Origin: Streptomyces violaceoruber
GTDB lineage: Bacteria > Actinomycetota > Actinomycetes > Streptomycetales > Streptomycetaceae
Reading direction: 5' to 3'
NCBI RefSeq assembly: GCF_033406955.1
Contig: NZ_CP137734.1
Coordinates: forward strand, 1,116,001-1,180,000
Length of the DNA: 64,000 nucleotides
Part shown: positions 43,871-53,806 of the stretch, piece after piece
Layout: the number at the start of each line of letters is the position of its first letter
Numbering within the stretch: position 1 is the first letter of the stretch
Position numbers and translations under genes: made by a program
Notes under the pieces: model-generated
Told to the model about the DNA's origin: nothing
Seen by the model: only the letters and a program-made list of their open reading frames with translations
Databases searched by the model: none

Positions 43871-45244
43871 TCAGCGGCCGATCGTCCAGGTCGCCGAGTT
43901 GGACGTGAGGTTCCGAACGGCGTGGCTGCGGACGGCGGTCGTCGTGTCGACCACCGTGGCGGTCACCTTGTGGGTGCGCCGGTCGGCCGGGACGCCCAGG
44001 GCGGCCGGGAGGACGGAGGTCCTGCCTCGGGCGTGCCTGGCCTCGCGTCCGTCGACGTACCAGCGCAGCTGCGGGCGGGAGAGGCCCTTGGCCGCGCCCA
44101 GGTCGGCGAGTTCGACGGAGAGGCGGGTGAAGCGGGTGGCCCTGGTCGCCGTGTTCCGCAGCGGGGTGAGGGCGTTGGCCGAGCGGTAGAAGCCGGCGAT
44201 CATCGCCTCCCGGCCGGGGAGGTTGAACCGGTCGGTGTTCAGCGAGCGCATGATGGAGTTCTCCGTGGGACGGTAGACCCCGTACTCGTAGTAGTCGGCA
44301 CCCTCGAAGGTACCGACGACGCCGCCGCTCGGGTCGGTCTCTCCGAGCCATGACGCCCACTTGGTGCGCTGCCGCGCCATCTCGTCCGCCGTCAGGGTCG
44401 AGGCGTTGGGGTGGGCGGGCTCGGGGTAGGGGTAGTCGCCGTAGCCCTCGTACTGGTACTCGTCCGCCAGGAGGCCTATGGAGTGGGCCATCTCGTGGGC
44501 GGCTATCAGGGTGGACCGGTCGTTGTCGGAGGAGAGCGTGGAGACGCCGTCGTAGCCGTAGTCCGCCGCGAGTCCGGAGTAGCCGGCACCGCCGTACTTG
44601 GCGGAGTTGGAGACCACGATCACCAGGTCGGTCGCCGGTGCCCTGTCCGCGTAGGCCTTCGTCCTGTCGAGGTCGACGCAGATCAGGCGCTCCGTGTCGC
44701 CGCACCAGAAGTACGAGCCGAGCGCGGTGTTCCTGACGACGTCCCGGGTCGGGTCGCCGGTGACTCCGGAGTCCTCCGAAACGGCCTTCACGGCCCAGAC
44801 GTTGAAGAGGCCCTCGTAGCTCTTGTACGGGTCGATGTCGGTGACCTCGTCCCACTTCACGCGCGCGTCCTCGAGGAAGTCGTCCTGCTCGGCGGCGGTG
44901 TAGCCGTCGCCGACGATCGTGACGTCGAGGCGGTCGGCGGTCGGGCCGGTCTCGGCGAGCGGGACGACCTCGCCGTCCTCGGATGCGGCGGCGGTGCGTT
45001 TCCGGGAGTCGGACGCGGTCGGCCCGTCCGGCTGGGTGTGCGGGCTGTCGGCCGGGACGCTGGTGCGCGCTCCCCCGCCGGTCGGCTCCGGGAAGTACTC
45101 GACGTCGACGTACGGGCCGGCGCCGACCGACGGTGCGCCAGCGGCCGCCGGTGCGTCGGCGGCGCCCGCGCCGTCGACCGCGGTCAGGGAGACGGAGAGG
45201 GCGAGGACGGTTGCCGCCGCCGACCTGCGCAGGCCTGTGTGCAC
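43871..45244 (-). CDS. Secreted M64 family metallopeptidase
   Basis: The 457-residue protein has a signal peptide (RRSAAATVLALSVSLTAVDG, followed by AGAADA), a propeptide-like region and an M64 catalytic domain with the early VTIVGDGYTAAEQDDF motif and the zinc site HEMAHSIG (HExxH). A Cys pair (YFWCGDTERLICVDL) lies before it. M64 proteins are zinc peptidases, the model being IgA protease of Clostridium ramosum. I chose GTG 45244 because GGGGAG is six bases upstream and the product begins with a normal signal. Three TTAAGT hexamers lie just upstream. Confidence 0.9.
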   Translation of the reverse strand: MHTGLRRSAAATVLALSVSLTAVDGAGAADAPAAAGAPSVGAGPYVDVEYFPEPTGGGARTSVPADSPHTQPDGPTASDSRKRTAAASEDGEVVPLAETGPTADRLDVTIVGDGYTAAEQDDFLEDARVKWDEVTDIDPYKSYEGLFNVWAVKAVSEDSGVTGDPTRDVVRNTALGSYFWCGDTERLICVDLDRTKAYADRAPATDLVIVVSNSAKYGGAGYSGLAADYGYDGVSTLSSDNDRSTLIAAHEMAHSIGLLADEYQYEGYGDYPYPEPAHPNASTLTADEMARQRTKWASWLGETDPSGGVVGTFEGADYYEYGVYRPTENSIMRSLNTDRFNLPGREAMIAGFYRSANALTPLRNTATRATRFTRLSVELADLGAAKGLSRPQLRWYVDGREARHARGRTSVLPAALGVPADRRTHKVTATVVDTTTAVRSHAVRNLTSNSATWTIGR

Positions 45245-45280
45245 GAAGCTCTCCCCAACCCGATTGAAGTAACTGCGCAA

Positions 45281-45308
45281 TTAAGTGCAGTTAAGTGTTC
45301 GCTTAAGT
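45281..45308. promoter_or_regulatory. Three TTAAGT direct repeats upstream of the M64 peptidase
   Basis: TTAAGT occurs at 45281-45286, 45291-45296 and 45303-45308, spaced 10 and 12 bases apart. This AT-rich array is 37-64 bases from the peptidase start (minus strand ACTTAA x3), so it is likely to be a regulator-binding or promoter region. Confidence 0.5.
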
Positions 45309-45373
45309 TAGGGGCCGGTCAGCGCTTCTGACAAGGGGCGGGCGGGATGCGGGTGCTGCTGGATGTCGTGCCG

Positions 45374-46402
45374 TCAGTCGCCGACCCCCAGCGCGCCCAG
45401 CAGCATCGGCAGGGACGCGTGCAGCTCGCGCTCCCAGTAGGCCCAGCCGTGGGTCCCCGGGCCGTAGAAGTGGGTCGTCACGTGCCTCGCGTCGACACGC
45501 TTCAGCTCGGCCGCGAGCGCGTGGTTCTGGCGGTTGAAGTCGGCCTCCAGGGCGCTCGTCGCGCCCGGTGCGTCCAGGGGGCCGGTGGTGCCGTCGCCGC
45601 TGGAGAGGTAGACCGGGATCGACCTCAGTCGCCTGGCGAGGTGGAAGGGGTCGTGGGCCTGCCAGATGCCGCGTTGGGCGACCGGGTCGCCCCAGACGCG
45701 GAGCGGGTCGTTGTCCTGGCCGGCGAAGAAGCCCATGATGCGGTCGACCGACTCGTCGTTCAGGAGGGGATGGGCGGAGCCGGAGAAGGCGGCCGTCGCC
45801 CGGAACATCCCGGGGTGCCGGGCGGCGTACAGCAGGGCGCCCTGACCGCCCATGGACAGGCCCGCGACCACGCGGTTGCTGCTCGCACCCCAGTCGCGTT
45901 CCAGGAGATGGCGCAGCTCCTTGGTGTGGAACGTCTCCCATGCCGGGTCGCCACCTTGGCCGTGGTTCCACCAGTCGCTGTACCAGCCGTTCCAGCCTGC
46001 CTCGGGCATCACGACCAGGACGTCGCGCAGGCTCTCCGTCTCCGCCACGTCCGTCATGCTCGTCCACGACGTGTAGTCGCCGCAGCAGCCGTGCAGGAGC
46101 CAGAGGGTGGGCCAGTGCTGCCGGTGACGTCGGTCGTGCGGGTTCCAGCCGTCGGGGGTGAGGAGCCGGACTTCGACCGTGCGGCCGCCCAGGGCCGTCG
46201 ACCGCACCGACAGGTCGACCTGCCGGTCCGCGACCCGGGTGACGGCGACGACCTCCGCTCCGGGGCGGGCGGCGCCCGTCTCCGGTTTCCCGGCGGCCAG
46301 GGCCTCTGGAGCGGTCGGCGTCAGAACGGCCAGCAGGACGGCGAGGACCAGGAGGAGTCTGGCTCGCAGCGGGGTGAGGACGGTGGGCACGTTCGCGAAC
46401 AC
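45374..46402 (-). CDS. Secreted alpha/beta hydrolase (esterase/antigen 85-like)
   Basis: The 342-residue protein starts with a signal peptide (LLLVLAVLLAVLTPTAPEALA), followed by a mature esterase D/antigen 85-type domain. Visible are WLLHGCCGDYTSW (near 100-112), the nucleophile elbow GLSMGGQGAL (near 180-189) and a late catalytic His in GTHGWAYWE (near 318-326). It is probably a secreted carboxylesterase. It starts at GTG 46402 with GGGAG six bases upstream. The DNA further upstream contains an exact 28-bp tandem duplication. Confidence 0.88.
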   Translation of the reverse strand: MFANVPTVLTPLRARLLLVLAVLLAVLTPTAPEALAAGKPETGAARPGAEVVAVTRVADRQVDLSVRSTALGGRTVEVRLLTPDGWNPHDRRHRQHWPTLWLLHGCCGDYTSWTSMTDVAETESLRDVLVVMPEAGWNGWYSDWWNHGQGGDPAWETFHTKELRHLLERDWGASSNRVVAGLSMGGQGALLYAARHPGMFRATAAFSGSAHPLLNDESVDRIMGFFAGQDNDPLRVWGDPVAQRGIWQAHDPFHLARRLRSIPVYLSSGDGTTGPLDAPGATSALEADFNRQNHALAAELKRVDARHVTTHFYGPGTHGWAYWERELHASLPMLLGALGVGD

Positions 46403-46432
46403 GGCGGCTCCCTGGGTGGGTTGCTGTGCGTG

Positions 46433-46488
46433 GTGCGTGGTGCGTAGGTCGTTGTGCGTTGTGCGTGGTGCGTAGGTCGTTGTGCGTT
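46433..46488. repeat. Exact 28-bp tandem duplication
   Basis: Two perfect 28-base copies (46433-46460 and 46461-46488) lie in the gap between the esterase and the NAGPA-type gene, flanked by partial copies on both sides. The unit is rich in GTGCGT. It lies about 30 bases upstream of the esterase start. Confidence 0.85.
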
Positions 46489-46520
46489 GTGCGTCCGGCG
46501 GGCGGTCGTGGCGGACCTGG

Positions 46521-48179
46521 TCAGGGTCGGGCGCGGTGCCGGTGCGGCAGGATCAACAGCGCGTCGCCGACCGGGCGTTCACCCGCGGCGTCCGAGGGGG
46601 AGTTGAGTACGGCACCCTCGGCCACCATCGTGGTCGAGCCGCCGCCGTCCAGGTTGACGGCGGCGCGCAGGCCGAGTGACCTCGCGACCTCCGCGCTCTC
46701 GCCGATGCTGAGTCCGAGGGAGTCCGTGCTGCGTCCGTCGGCGGTGACGAGGACGGTCCGGCCCGCGGCGTCCACCCCGGCCACGGTGCGCGGGTTGCGC
46801 TTGTGGACCCAGCCGTAGTACCAGCTCGGGTCGCCGGGGTGCACCATGCCGTCGGTGGCGGGGGTGACGTGGACACGGCCGTCGCGGACCAGCTCGGGAC
46901 CCGCGTTCACGATGTCGGTACCGGGCGAGGTGGACATCCGGCGACCTCGGTCGTCCAGCAGGGTCGCGCTCACGCGCAGGCGCTCGCCGACGCGGGCCGT
47001 CGCGGTCAGGTCGGCGACGCGTTCGCCGGTCGCCTGGACCGAGCTGCCGCCCCGGGGGATCGTTCCACCGCGTGGTGAGCGCAGTTCCACGACCCGCTCG
47101 TGGGCGTCCAGTACGGCTTCCATGCCTTCGCCCCCGGGGGTGCGGCCGCCGTAGTCCGGGGTGAAGGCGACCAGCTCGTCGGGGTTGGTGCAGGTGACGT
47201 CGTGCAGTGGGAGCGACGTCGGGGTGTCGCCCGCGCTGCCGCCGCAGTTCCTGATCAGGCCAGGTACGCGGTTGACGCCGTTCAGGGGGAGGGAGGCGGC
47301 TCGGGTGGCGATGCGGCCCTGCCAGGTGAGCCGGGCGATCTCGGTGCGGCGGCCGTCGTCGTGGACGACCAGGGCCGGGCGTCCGGCCACCGGTTCGCTC
47401 AGCAGGCGGCCGTCGTACACGCCCACTCCGGCGGGGTCGCCCGGTGCGCCCGCCCTGGGGTCGAGGACGAAGAAGCCGGCGTTGACCGCGGCCGTTGCGG
47501 CGGCCGACGCCGCCAGCGCGCTGGTCGTCTCCCGGTTTTCCAGATCGGGCCCGTACGACGCGTCGAGGGTGCCGCGGAATGTACGCGGGTCGATGGTGAG
47601 TACGTCGACGTGCCACGGGCCCCGGTCCGTCGCCGCGCCGTCCCAGCCGGTGTAGACGGCCGAGCCCGAGTACCCGGCCGCTCTCAGGCGGGTGCGTTCG
47701 GCCGTCGCGGCGGTCTGCGAGTCGAAGGTGCCGATGCGCACCCGCCAGCCGAGGGTGCCACCGCGGTAGTCGGCCGTCGCGGGTGTCGTCACCTCCTCCA
47801 CCCTCGCTTCGAAGCCGTCCCGCCGCAGTTCCGCGGCCAGTTCGTCGGCGCTCGCCCGGTCCTTCAGCGCCGTCGGCGGCGCGTCGGGGTCCGGGGAGGT
47901 GTCGCCTCCGGGGATGGACACCTCGACGGTCCAGTGGAGTGCCGGGTCCTCGGCGTTCCCGCGCACGATGCGGGTCAGGGTGACGCCCGGCTGGAGGGTG
48001 GTCGTGGTGCGGCGCTCGGGGAGGCCGGCGGGGCCCAGGGGAAGGGCGCGACGGGCCGTCGGCGGGTGCCCGCCGGGGTGCGGGGACGCCACCGCGGCCG
48101 GTGGAAGCGCGGCCAGCGCGGTGAGGGCGCCGAGAACGACACCCGTGGCGGCGCACAGCCGCCTCTTCCTCAGCTTCAT
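46521..48179 (-). CDS. Secreted phosphodiester glycosidase (NAGPA type) with a SPOR-like domain
   Basis: The 552-residue protein has a signal peptide (LCAATGVVLGALTALAALPP), then a SPOR-like segment (about 105-170: ADELAAELRRDGFEARVE, then WRVRIGTFDSQTAATAERTR), which often binds denuded peptidoglycan. The C-terminal half is the NAGPA domain (PF09992 type): AAVNAGFFVLDP near 227-238 and the late NLDGGGSTTMV near 518-528. NAGPA domains remove N-acetylglucosamine from phosphodiesters; in bacteria they act on cell-wall sugar phosphates or related polymers. It is an exported cell-wall-associated enzyme by inference. Confidence 0.9.
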   Translation of the reverse strand: MKLRKRRLCAATGVVLGALTALAALPPAAVASPHPGGHPPTARRALPLGPAGLPERRTTTTLQPGVTLTRIVRGNAEDPALHWTVEVSIPGGDTSPDPDAPPTALKDRASADELAAELRRDGFEARVEEVTTPATADYRGGTLGWRVRIGTFDSQTAATAERTRLRAAGYSGSAVYTGWDGAATDRGPWHVDVLTIDPRTFRGTLDASYGPDLENRETTSALAASAAATAAVNAGFFVLDPRAGAPGDPAGVGVYDGRLLSEPVAGRPALVVHDDGRRTEIARLTWQGRIATRAASLPLNGVNRVPGLIRNCGGSAGDTPTSLPLHDVTCTNPDELVAFTPDYGGRTPGGEGMEAVLDAHERVVELRSPRGGTIPRGGSSVQATGERVADLTATARVGERLRVSATLLDDRGRRMSTSPGTDIVNAGPELVRDGRVHVTPATDGMVHPGDPSWYYGWVHKRNPRTVAGVDAAGRTVLVTADGRSTDSLGLSIGESAEVARSLGLRAAVNLDGGGSTTMVAEGAVLNSPSDAAGERPVGDALLILPHRHRARP

Positions 48180-48308
48180 CTGTCGTCCCGTCTCGCGTCG
48201 ACCACGGACACCGACCGACCCATGCTGCGCACAAGTATCGGCCGGTCCCCGTCCACGTCAAGGCCGCCTCGGAAGGCGGAAGTTCGTCCGGTTCGCATGC
48301 GGCCCCGG

Positions 48309-49094
48309 TCAGGGGATCCGCGCCACGCCCGCGTAGAAGCCGCTGCGTTCGCGCACCGGTGCCGGTTCCTCCTGGTACCACTCGGTCGCGAACACCAGGC
48401 CGGGCTCGACGAGTTCGAGGCCGCAGAAGAAGGGCTCGACCTCGCTCCGGGTGCGCATCCGAAGCGGGATGGCCCCCTTCTTGTAGGCGGACTCGGTCTC
48501 CTGCTTCAGCTCCGGATGCTGGTCGGCGGTGCCGTGCGACAGGAGCAGGTAGCTGCCGCGGGGAAGGGTGTCCACGAGGGTGCTCACGACCCGGTACGGG
48601 TCCTCGTCGTCCGGCAGGAAGTGCAGGAGCGCGATCAGGGAAAGGGCGATCGGGCGGTCGAAGTCCAGTACCTCCCGGGCGCGTTCGAGGATCGTCGCGG
48701 GCTGCCGGACGTCCGCGTGGAGGAAGTCCGTGACTCCCTCCGGGGTGCCGGTCAGCAGCGCCTCCGCGTGCCTGAGGACGATCGGGTCCTTGTCCGCGTA
48801 GACGATCCGGGCGGCCGGGCTGATCGCCTGCACGATCTGGTGCAGGTTGGGTTCGGTGGGGATGCCGGTGCCGATGTCCAGGAACTGGTCGACGCCGCTC
48901 TTCGCCAGCCAGGCCGCCGCGCGGTGCATGAACGCCCGGTTCCGGGCCGCGTTGCCGCGTGCCTCCGCGGGGAGGGTCTCGCCGACCCGCTGGTCGACGG
49001 GGTAGTTGTCCTTGCCGCCCAGCAGCCAGTCGTAGACGCGGGCCGGGTGCGGCTTGCTCGTGTCGATGTCGGGTCTGGGTGTACCGGCGGTCAC
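48309..49094 (-). CDS. SAM-dependent methyltransferase, DUF574 family (copy 1)
   Basis: The 261-residue protein matches the DUF574 family, common in Streptomyces: RVYDWLLGGKDNYPVDQ (near 19-35), RAFMHRAAAWLA, the SAM loop DIGTGIPTEPNLHQIVQ (near 77-93) and YADKDPIVLRHAEALL. It starts at GTG 49094 with GGAGG four bases upstream. It diverges from a second member of the same family (49310-50128). The substrate is unknown. Confidence 0.93.
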   Translation of the reverse strand: MTAGTPRPDIDTSKPHPARVYDWLLGGKDNYPVDQRVGETLPAEARGNAARNRAFMHRAAAWLAKSGVDQFLDIGTGIPTEPNLHQIVQAISPAARIVYADKDPIVLRHAEALLTGTPEGVTDFLHADVRQPATILERAREVLDFDRPIALSLIALLHFLPDDEDPYRVVSTLVDTLPRGSYLLLSHGTADQHPELKQETESAYKKGAIPLRMRTRSEVEPFFCGLELVEPGLVFATEWYQEEPAPVRERSGFYAGVARIP

Positions 49095-49309
49095 AGGACC
49101 TCCTCCGTACGCGGGACGCCATCGTCGGGTCGTCAGCGTAGCGGGACCCGCCCCTGGTCAGGCGGGGCGGCGCGTGGGGGGTTCCGGGGCGATCGGGGCC
49201 CGCCGACGCCCGCTCTCGTGCCAAGATGATGTTCCGACCGGCGCTCACCCAGGTGTTCAGCATCCTGGAGCCGTGGGTGGCCCACGAGTTGAGGACGGAG
49301 TCAGGCCGC

Positions 49310-50128
49310 ATGACCTCCCTGAGCAGTGGTGAGAGCGCCGCCCACCCCGACCGGATCGACACGAGCAGGCCCCATCCCGCGCGGATGTACGACTACTTCC
49401 TCGGCGGGAAGGACAACTACGAGGTCGACCAGAGGGCCGCCGAGCAGTTCATGAAGTCGGCGCCCGAGGTGCGTGAGGGAGTGCTCGCCAACCGGCACTT
49501 CATGCACCGGGCGGTGCGGCACGTGGTGGCCGAGGGCGGCGTCCGCCAGATACTCGACGTGGGCACGGGTCTGCCCACCGAACCCAACGTGCACCAGATC
49601 GCGCGGTCCGTGGCCCCCGGGACCCGGGTCGCGTACGTCGACAACGACCCCATCGTCGCCACCCACTCGAGGGCCCTGGCGGACGACCCGGACACCGCCG
49701 TCGTCCTGGCCGACCTGCGCGACCCGCGCTCGATCCTCGAACATCCCGAGGTGCGCGCGGTCATCGACTTCGACCGGCCGGTGGCGCTGCTGCTGGTCGC
49801 CGTCGTGCACTTCGTGGCCGACGCGCAGGACCCGGCGGGCATCGTCGCCACCCTGCGCGACGCGCTGCCCGCCGGCTCCTACCTCGTCCTGTCGCACGCG
49901 ACGGGCGACGTCCACGAGGACCGGCGCGAGGACGCGGCGGCCGTCTACAACAAGGCCACCGCGTCCCTCAACCTGCGGTCGCACGCCGCGGTCCTCGACC
50001 TCTTCGGTGATTTCACGATCGTGGAGCCGGGGCTGGTCCGGGTCACCGACTGGCGCCCCGAGGAGGCGCGGCGCCCCGACGCCCCACCGATCGGCATCTA
50101 CGGCGGAGTGGCACGCAAGGACGCCTGA
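49310..50128 (+). CDS. SAM-dependent methyltransferase, DUF574 family (copy 2)
   Basis: The 272-residue paralogue has RMYDYFLGGKDNYEVDQ, RHFMHRAVRHV, DVGTGLPTEPNVHQIAR and YVDNDPIVATHSRALA in the same order as copy 1. The start ATG 49310 begins the normal family N-terminus; 28 upstream codons are open but lack family sequence. It diverges from copy 1 with about 215 bases between. The pair probably arose by inverted duplication or by clustering of this expanded family. Confidence 0.93.
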   Translation: MTSLSSGESAAHPDRIDTSRPHPARMYDYFLGGKDNYEVDQRAAEQFMKSAPEVREGVLANRHFMHRAVRHVVAEGGVRQILDVGTGLPTEPNVHQIARSVAPGTRVAYVDNDPIVATHSRALADDPDTAVVLADLRDPRSILEHPEVRAVIDFDRPVALLLVAVVHFVADAQDPAGIVATLRDALPAGSYLVLSHATGDVHEDRREDAAAVYNKATASLNLRSHAAVLDLFGDFTIVEPGLVRVTDWRPEEARRPDAPPIGIYGGVARKDA

Positions 50129-50466
50129 CGCACGGCGGCGGCCCCGCCCCGCCCGGCGGCGGCCGGCTATCCCTTCTGCTCCACCCGCACCCAGTCCACC
50201 TCGGCCTGCACTCCCCCGGCCGCGATCCGGTCCACGCTGGACTGCGGCAGCCCCCAGTACGGACTGGTGACCTGGTTCCAGCCCGCCGGGTAGGCGCCGC
50301 CGAGCGCGAGGTTGAGGACGACGTACTGGTCGTGGTCGAAGACCCAGGCGCGTCACGGGTGACGTCATGGGCCATGCCACCGGCAATGTCATACACCTGA
50401 CAGAAGAGCTCGTGCACACGGACCGTGGTGGGCGCGGACTCCCGCATCCGCACCCACCACGGGGTC
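50129..50466. other. Gene-poor segment holding a GH16 remnant
   Basis: This 338-base stretch has no intact gene. Its left part holds the C-terminal remnant of a GH16 beta-glucanase (see next entry). Its right part (about 50353-50466) has a frame on the minus strand that reads like protein (VHELFCQVYDIAGGMAHDV) but has no start or partner and is not recognised. Confidence 0.6.
50167..50352 (-). pseudogene. GH16 beta-glucanase, C-terminal remnant
   Basis: The minus-strand frame gives about 61 residues ending at TAG 50167: DHDQYVVLNLALGGAYPAGW, then a stretch ending with EVDWVRVEQKG. This is the usual end of GH16 laminarinase-type domains. The catalytic ExDxxE region is missing, and an in-frame TGA lies immediately upstream (50353-50355), so the gene is truncated. 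Its position next to a GH1/ABC operon suggests that a full GH16 enzyme was once part of the locus. Confidence 0.8.
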
Positions 50467-51825
<1,359 letters not shown>

Positions 51826-51869
51826 GAAGGTCCTTTCGGGTTGGGGGTGAGAGCGCTGGGGCGTGCCGG

Positions 51870-52724
51870 TCACTTGACGGCTCCGGCCGTCAGGCCCGCC
51901 ACCAGGTAGCGCTGGAGGAGCAGGAAGCCCGCGACCACGGGCACGCTCACGACCAGCGAGGCGGCCATGATCTGGTTCCAGTAGACGTCGTTCTGCGTGG
52001 AGTAGCCCTGGAGCCCGACCGCGAGGGTGCGGGTGGCGTCGTTGGTCATGACGGAGGCGAACAGGACTTCGCCCCAGGCGGTCATGAAGGCGTAGACGGC
52101 GACCGCGACGATGCCGGGGATCGCGGCGGGCACGACGACCTTGAACAGGGCGCGCAGCGGCCCGCAGCCGTCGACGAGGGCCGCCTCGTCCAGGTCGCGG
52201 GGTACCGAGTCGAAGTACCCGATCAGCATCCAGATGGAGAAGGGCAGGGAGAAGGTCAGGTAGGTGAGGATGAGGCCGCCGCGGGAGCCGAACAGGGCGA
52301 TTCCGGTGGCGTTGCCGATGTTCACGTAGATCAGGAACAGGGGCAGCAGGAAGAGGATGCCCGGGAACATCTGCGTGGACAGGACGGTCACCGAGAAGAC
52401 GCGCTTGCCGCGGAACTCGTAGCGGCTGACGGCGTAGGCGGCGAAGACCGCGATCACGACCGAGCAGACGGTCGCCGCGCCCGCCACGATCAGCGAGTTC
52501 ACGAAGTACTTCGCCAGCGGGACCGTCGACCAGATGTCGATGTACGGACGGATGGTCAGGTTGCTCGGCAGCCAGTGGAACTGGCTGGAGACGTCCTCGA
52601 GCGGCTTCAGCGAGCTGGAGACCATGACGTACACCGGCAGCAGCACGAAGCCGGTCAGCAGGGTGAGGAAGACGCGGCGGGTCCAGGTGAAGGAGCGCGG
52701 CGCCGCCATCGGGGACCTAGACAT
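51870..52724 (-). CDS. Carbohydrate ABC transporter permease (MalG type)
   Basis: The 284-residue protein has six TM segments and the coupling loop [21 protein letters not shown] (EAA motif, about 183-203). It pairs with the MalF-type permease encoded just upstream; their genes overlap by eight bases. It is part of a binding protein-permease-permease-GH1 operon. The ATPase is not encoded here; Streptomyces often uses a shared MsiK-type ATPase. Confidence 0.93.
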   Translation of the reverse strand: MSRSPMAAPRSFTWTRRVFLTLLTGFVLLPVYVMVSSSLKPLEDVSSQFHWLPSNLTIRPYIDIWSTVPLAKYFVNSLIVAGAATVCSVVIAVFAAYAVSRYEFRGKRVFSVTVLSTQMFPGILFLLPLFLIYVNIGNATGIALFGSRGGLILTYLTFSLPFSIWMLIGYFDSVPRDLDEAALVDGCGPLRALFKVVVPAAIPGIVAVAVYAFMTAWGEVLFASVMTNDATRTLAVGLQGYSTQNDVYWNQIMAASLVVSVPVVAGFLLLQRYLVAGLTAGAVK

Positions 52725-53745
52725 CGGCCGTCTTCCTCTCCCGGGAGTTGCGGGGGGCCCGCGCGGTCCTGGAGGTCACGAACAGGTACACGCCCGTCAC
52801 CAGCAGCAGGAAGAGCAGCAGCAGGACCGACATCGCGGAGCCGGCGCCGAAGTTCCAGGTGACGAAGGACGACTGGTAGATGTGGATGGAGATCAGGTCG
52901 GCGGCCTCCGGCGCCGCCTTGCCGAACAGGACGAACGGCGTATTGAAGTCGTTGAACGTCCACAGGAACAGCACCAGGACCAGGACCTGGTTGACCGGAC
53001 GCAGCGACGGCAGGGTGATGCGGCGGATCTGCTGCCAGACGCCGGCGCCGTCCAGGGCGGCGGCCTCGTACAGCTCCCTCGGGATGTTCTGCAGGCCGGC
53101 CATGACGATGAGGAAGGCGAACGGCCAGCCCTTCCACACCGACACGACGAGCAGCGCGACGAAGCTGTTGTCGCCGATCAGCCAGAAGGAGGGCTTGTCG
53201 GTGAGGCCCAGCTGGTCGTGCAGGACGTGGTTCACCAGGCCGTTGTCGTGCTGGAACATGAACGCCCAGGTGATGACGGCCGCGTAGACCGGCAGGGCGT
53301 ACGGCACCAGGAAGATCGCGCGGAGCAGGCCCCGGCCGCGGAAGGCGTCCTGCATGCAGATCGCGGCGGCGGTGCCGATCAGCCAGCACAGGCCGACGGA
53401 GAGGATCGTGAAGGCGCAGGTGACGAGGAAGGAGTGGAGCAGCGCCTCGCCGACGGGGGCGTCGAAGTCCACCGACATGGTGAAGTTGTCGAGCCCGGCC
53501 CACGGGGCGGTGGTCCAGTCGCGGATGTAGAACTGGGTGAGTTCCTTGAAGCTCATCACGATGCCGATGACCATCGGCACCAGATGGACGAGGAGTTCGA
53601 GGAGCAGGGCCGGCAGGAGCAGCAGGTAGGGCAGGCCGATGCGGCGGATCCGCCCGGGGCGGCGGCGGGGTCCGCGCGCCGTCCCGGGGGAGCTCTTGCC
53701 GACCGTCCGCTCGCCGGGCTGCGCCGAGGCGGTCGTGGTGGTCAT
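52717..53745 (-). CDS. Carbohydrate ABC transporter permease (MalF type)
   Basis: The 342-residue protein has an N-terminal extension with basic residues, six TM segments and the EAA loop YEAAALDGAGVWQQIRRITLP (about 236-256). It works with the MalG-type permease and the lipoprotein encoded upstream to import a glucoside. The start ATG has only a weak ribosome site, which suggests dependence on upstream translation. Confidence 0.93.
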   Translation of the reverse strand: MTTTTASAQPGERTVGKSSPGTARGPRRRPGRIRRIGLPYLLLLPALLLELLVHLVPMVIGIVMSFKELTQFYIRDWTTAPWAGLDNFTMSVDFDAPVGEALLHSFLVTCAFTILSVGLCWLIGTAAAICMQDAFRGRGLLRAIFLVPYALPVYAAVITWAFMFQHDNGLVNHVLHDQLGLTDKPSFWLIGDNSFVALLVVSVWKGWPFAFLIVMAGLQNIPRELYEAAALDGAGVWQQIRRITLPSLRPVNQVLVLVLFLWTFNDFNTPFVLFGKAAPEAADLISIHIYQSSFVTWNFGAGSAMSVLLLLFLLLVTGVYLFVTSRTARAPRNSRERKTADV

Positions 53746-53806
53746 GGCGAGGTCCGTGTCCGTGTCGGAGTCGGTGGGGCCGGTTCGAAGTCGCGGGTCG
53801 GGGTGC

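Noticed and set aside
46433..46494. Repeats that might suggest a CRISPR array
   Set aside because: The two 28-base units abut with no spacers and there are no cas genes; it is a simple tandem duplication.
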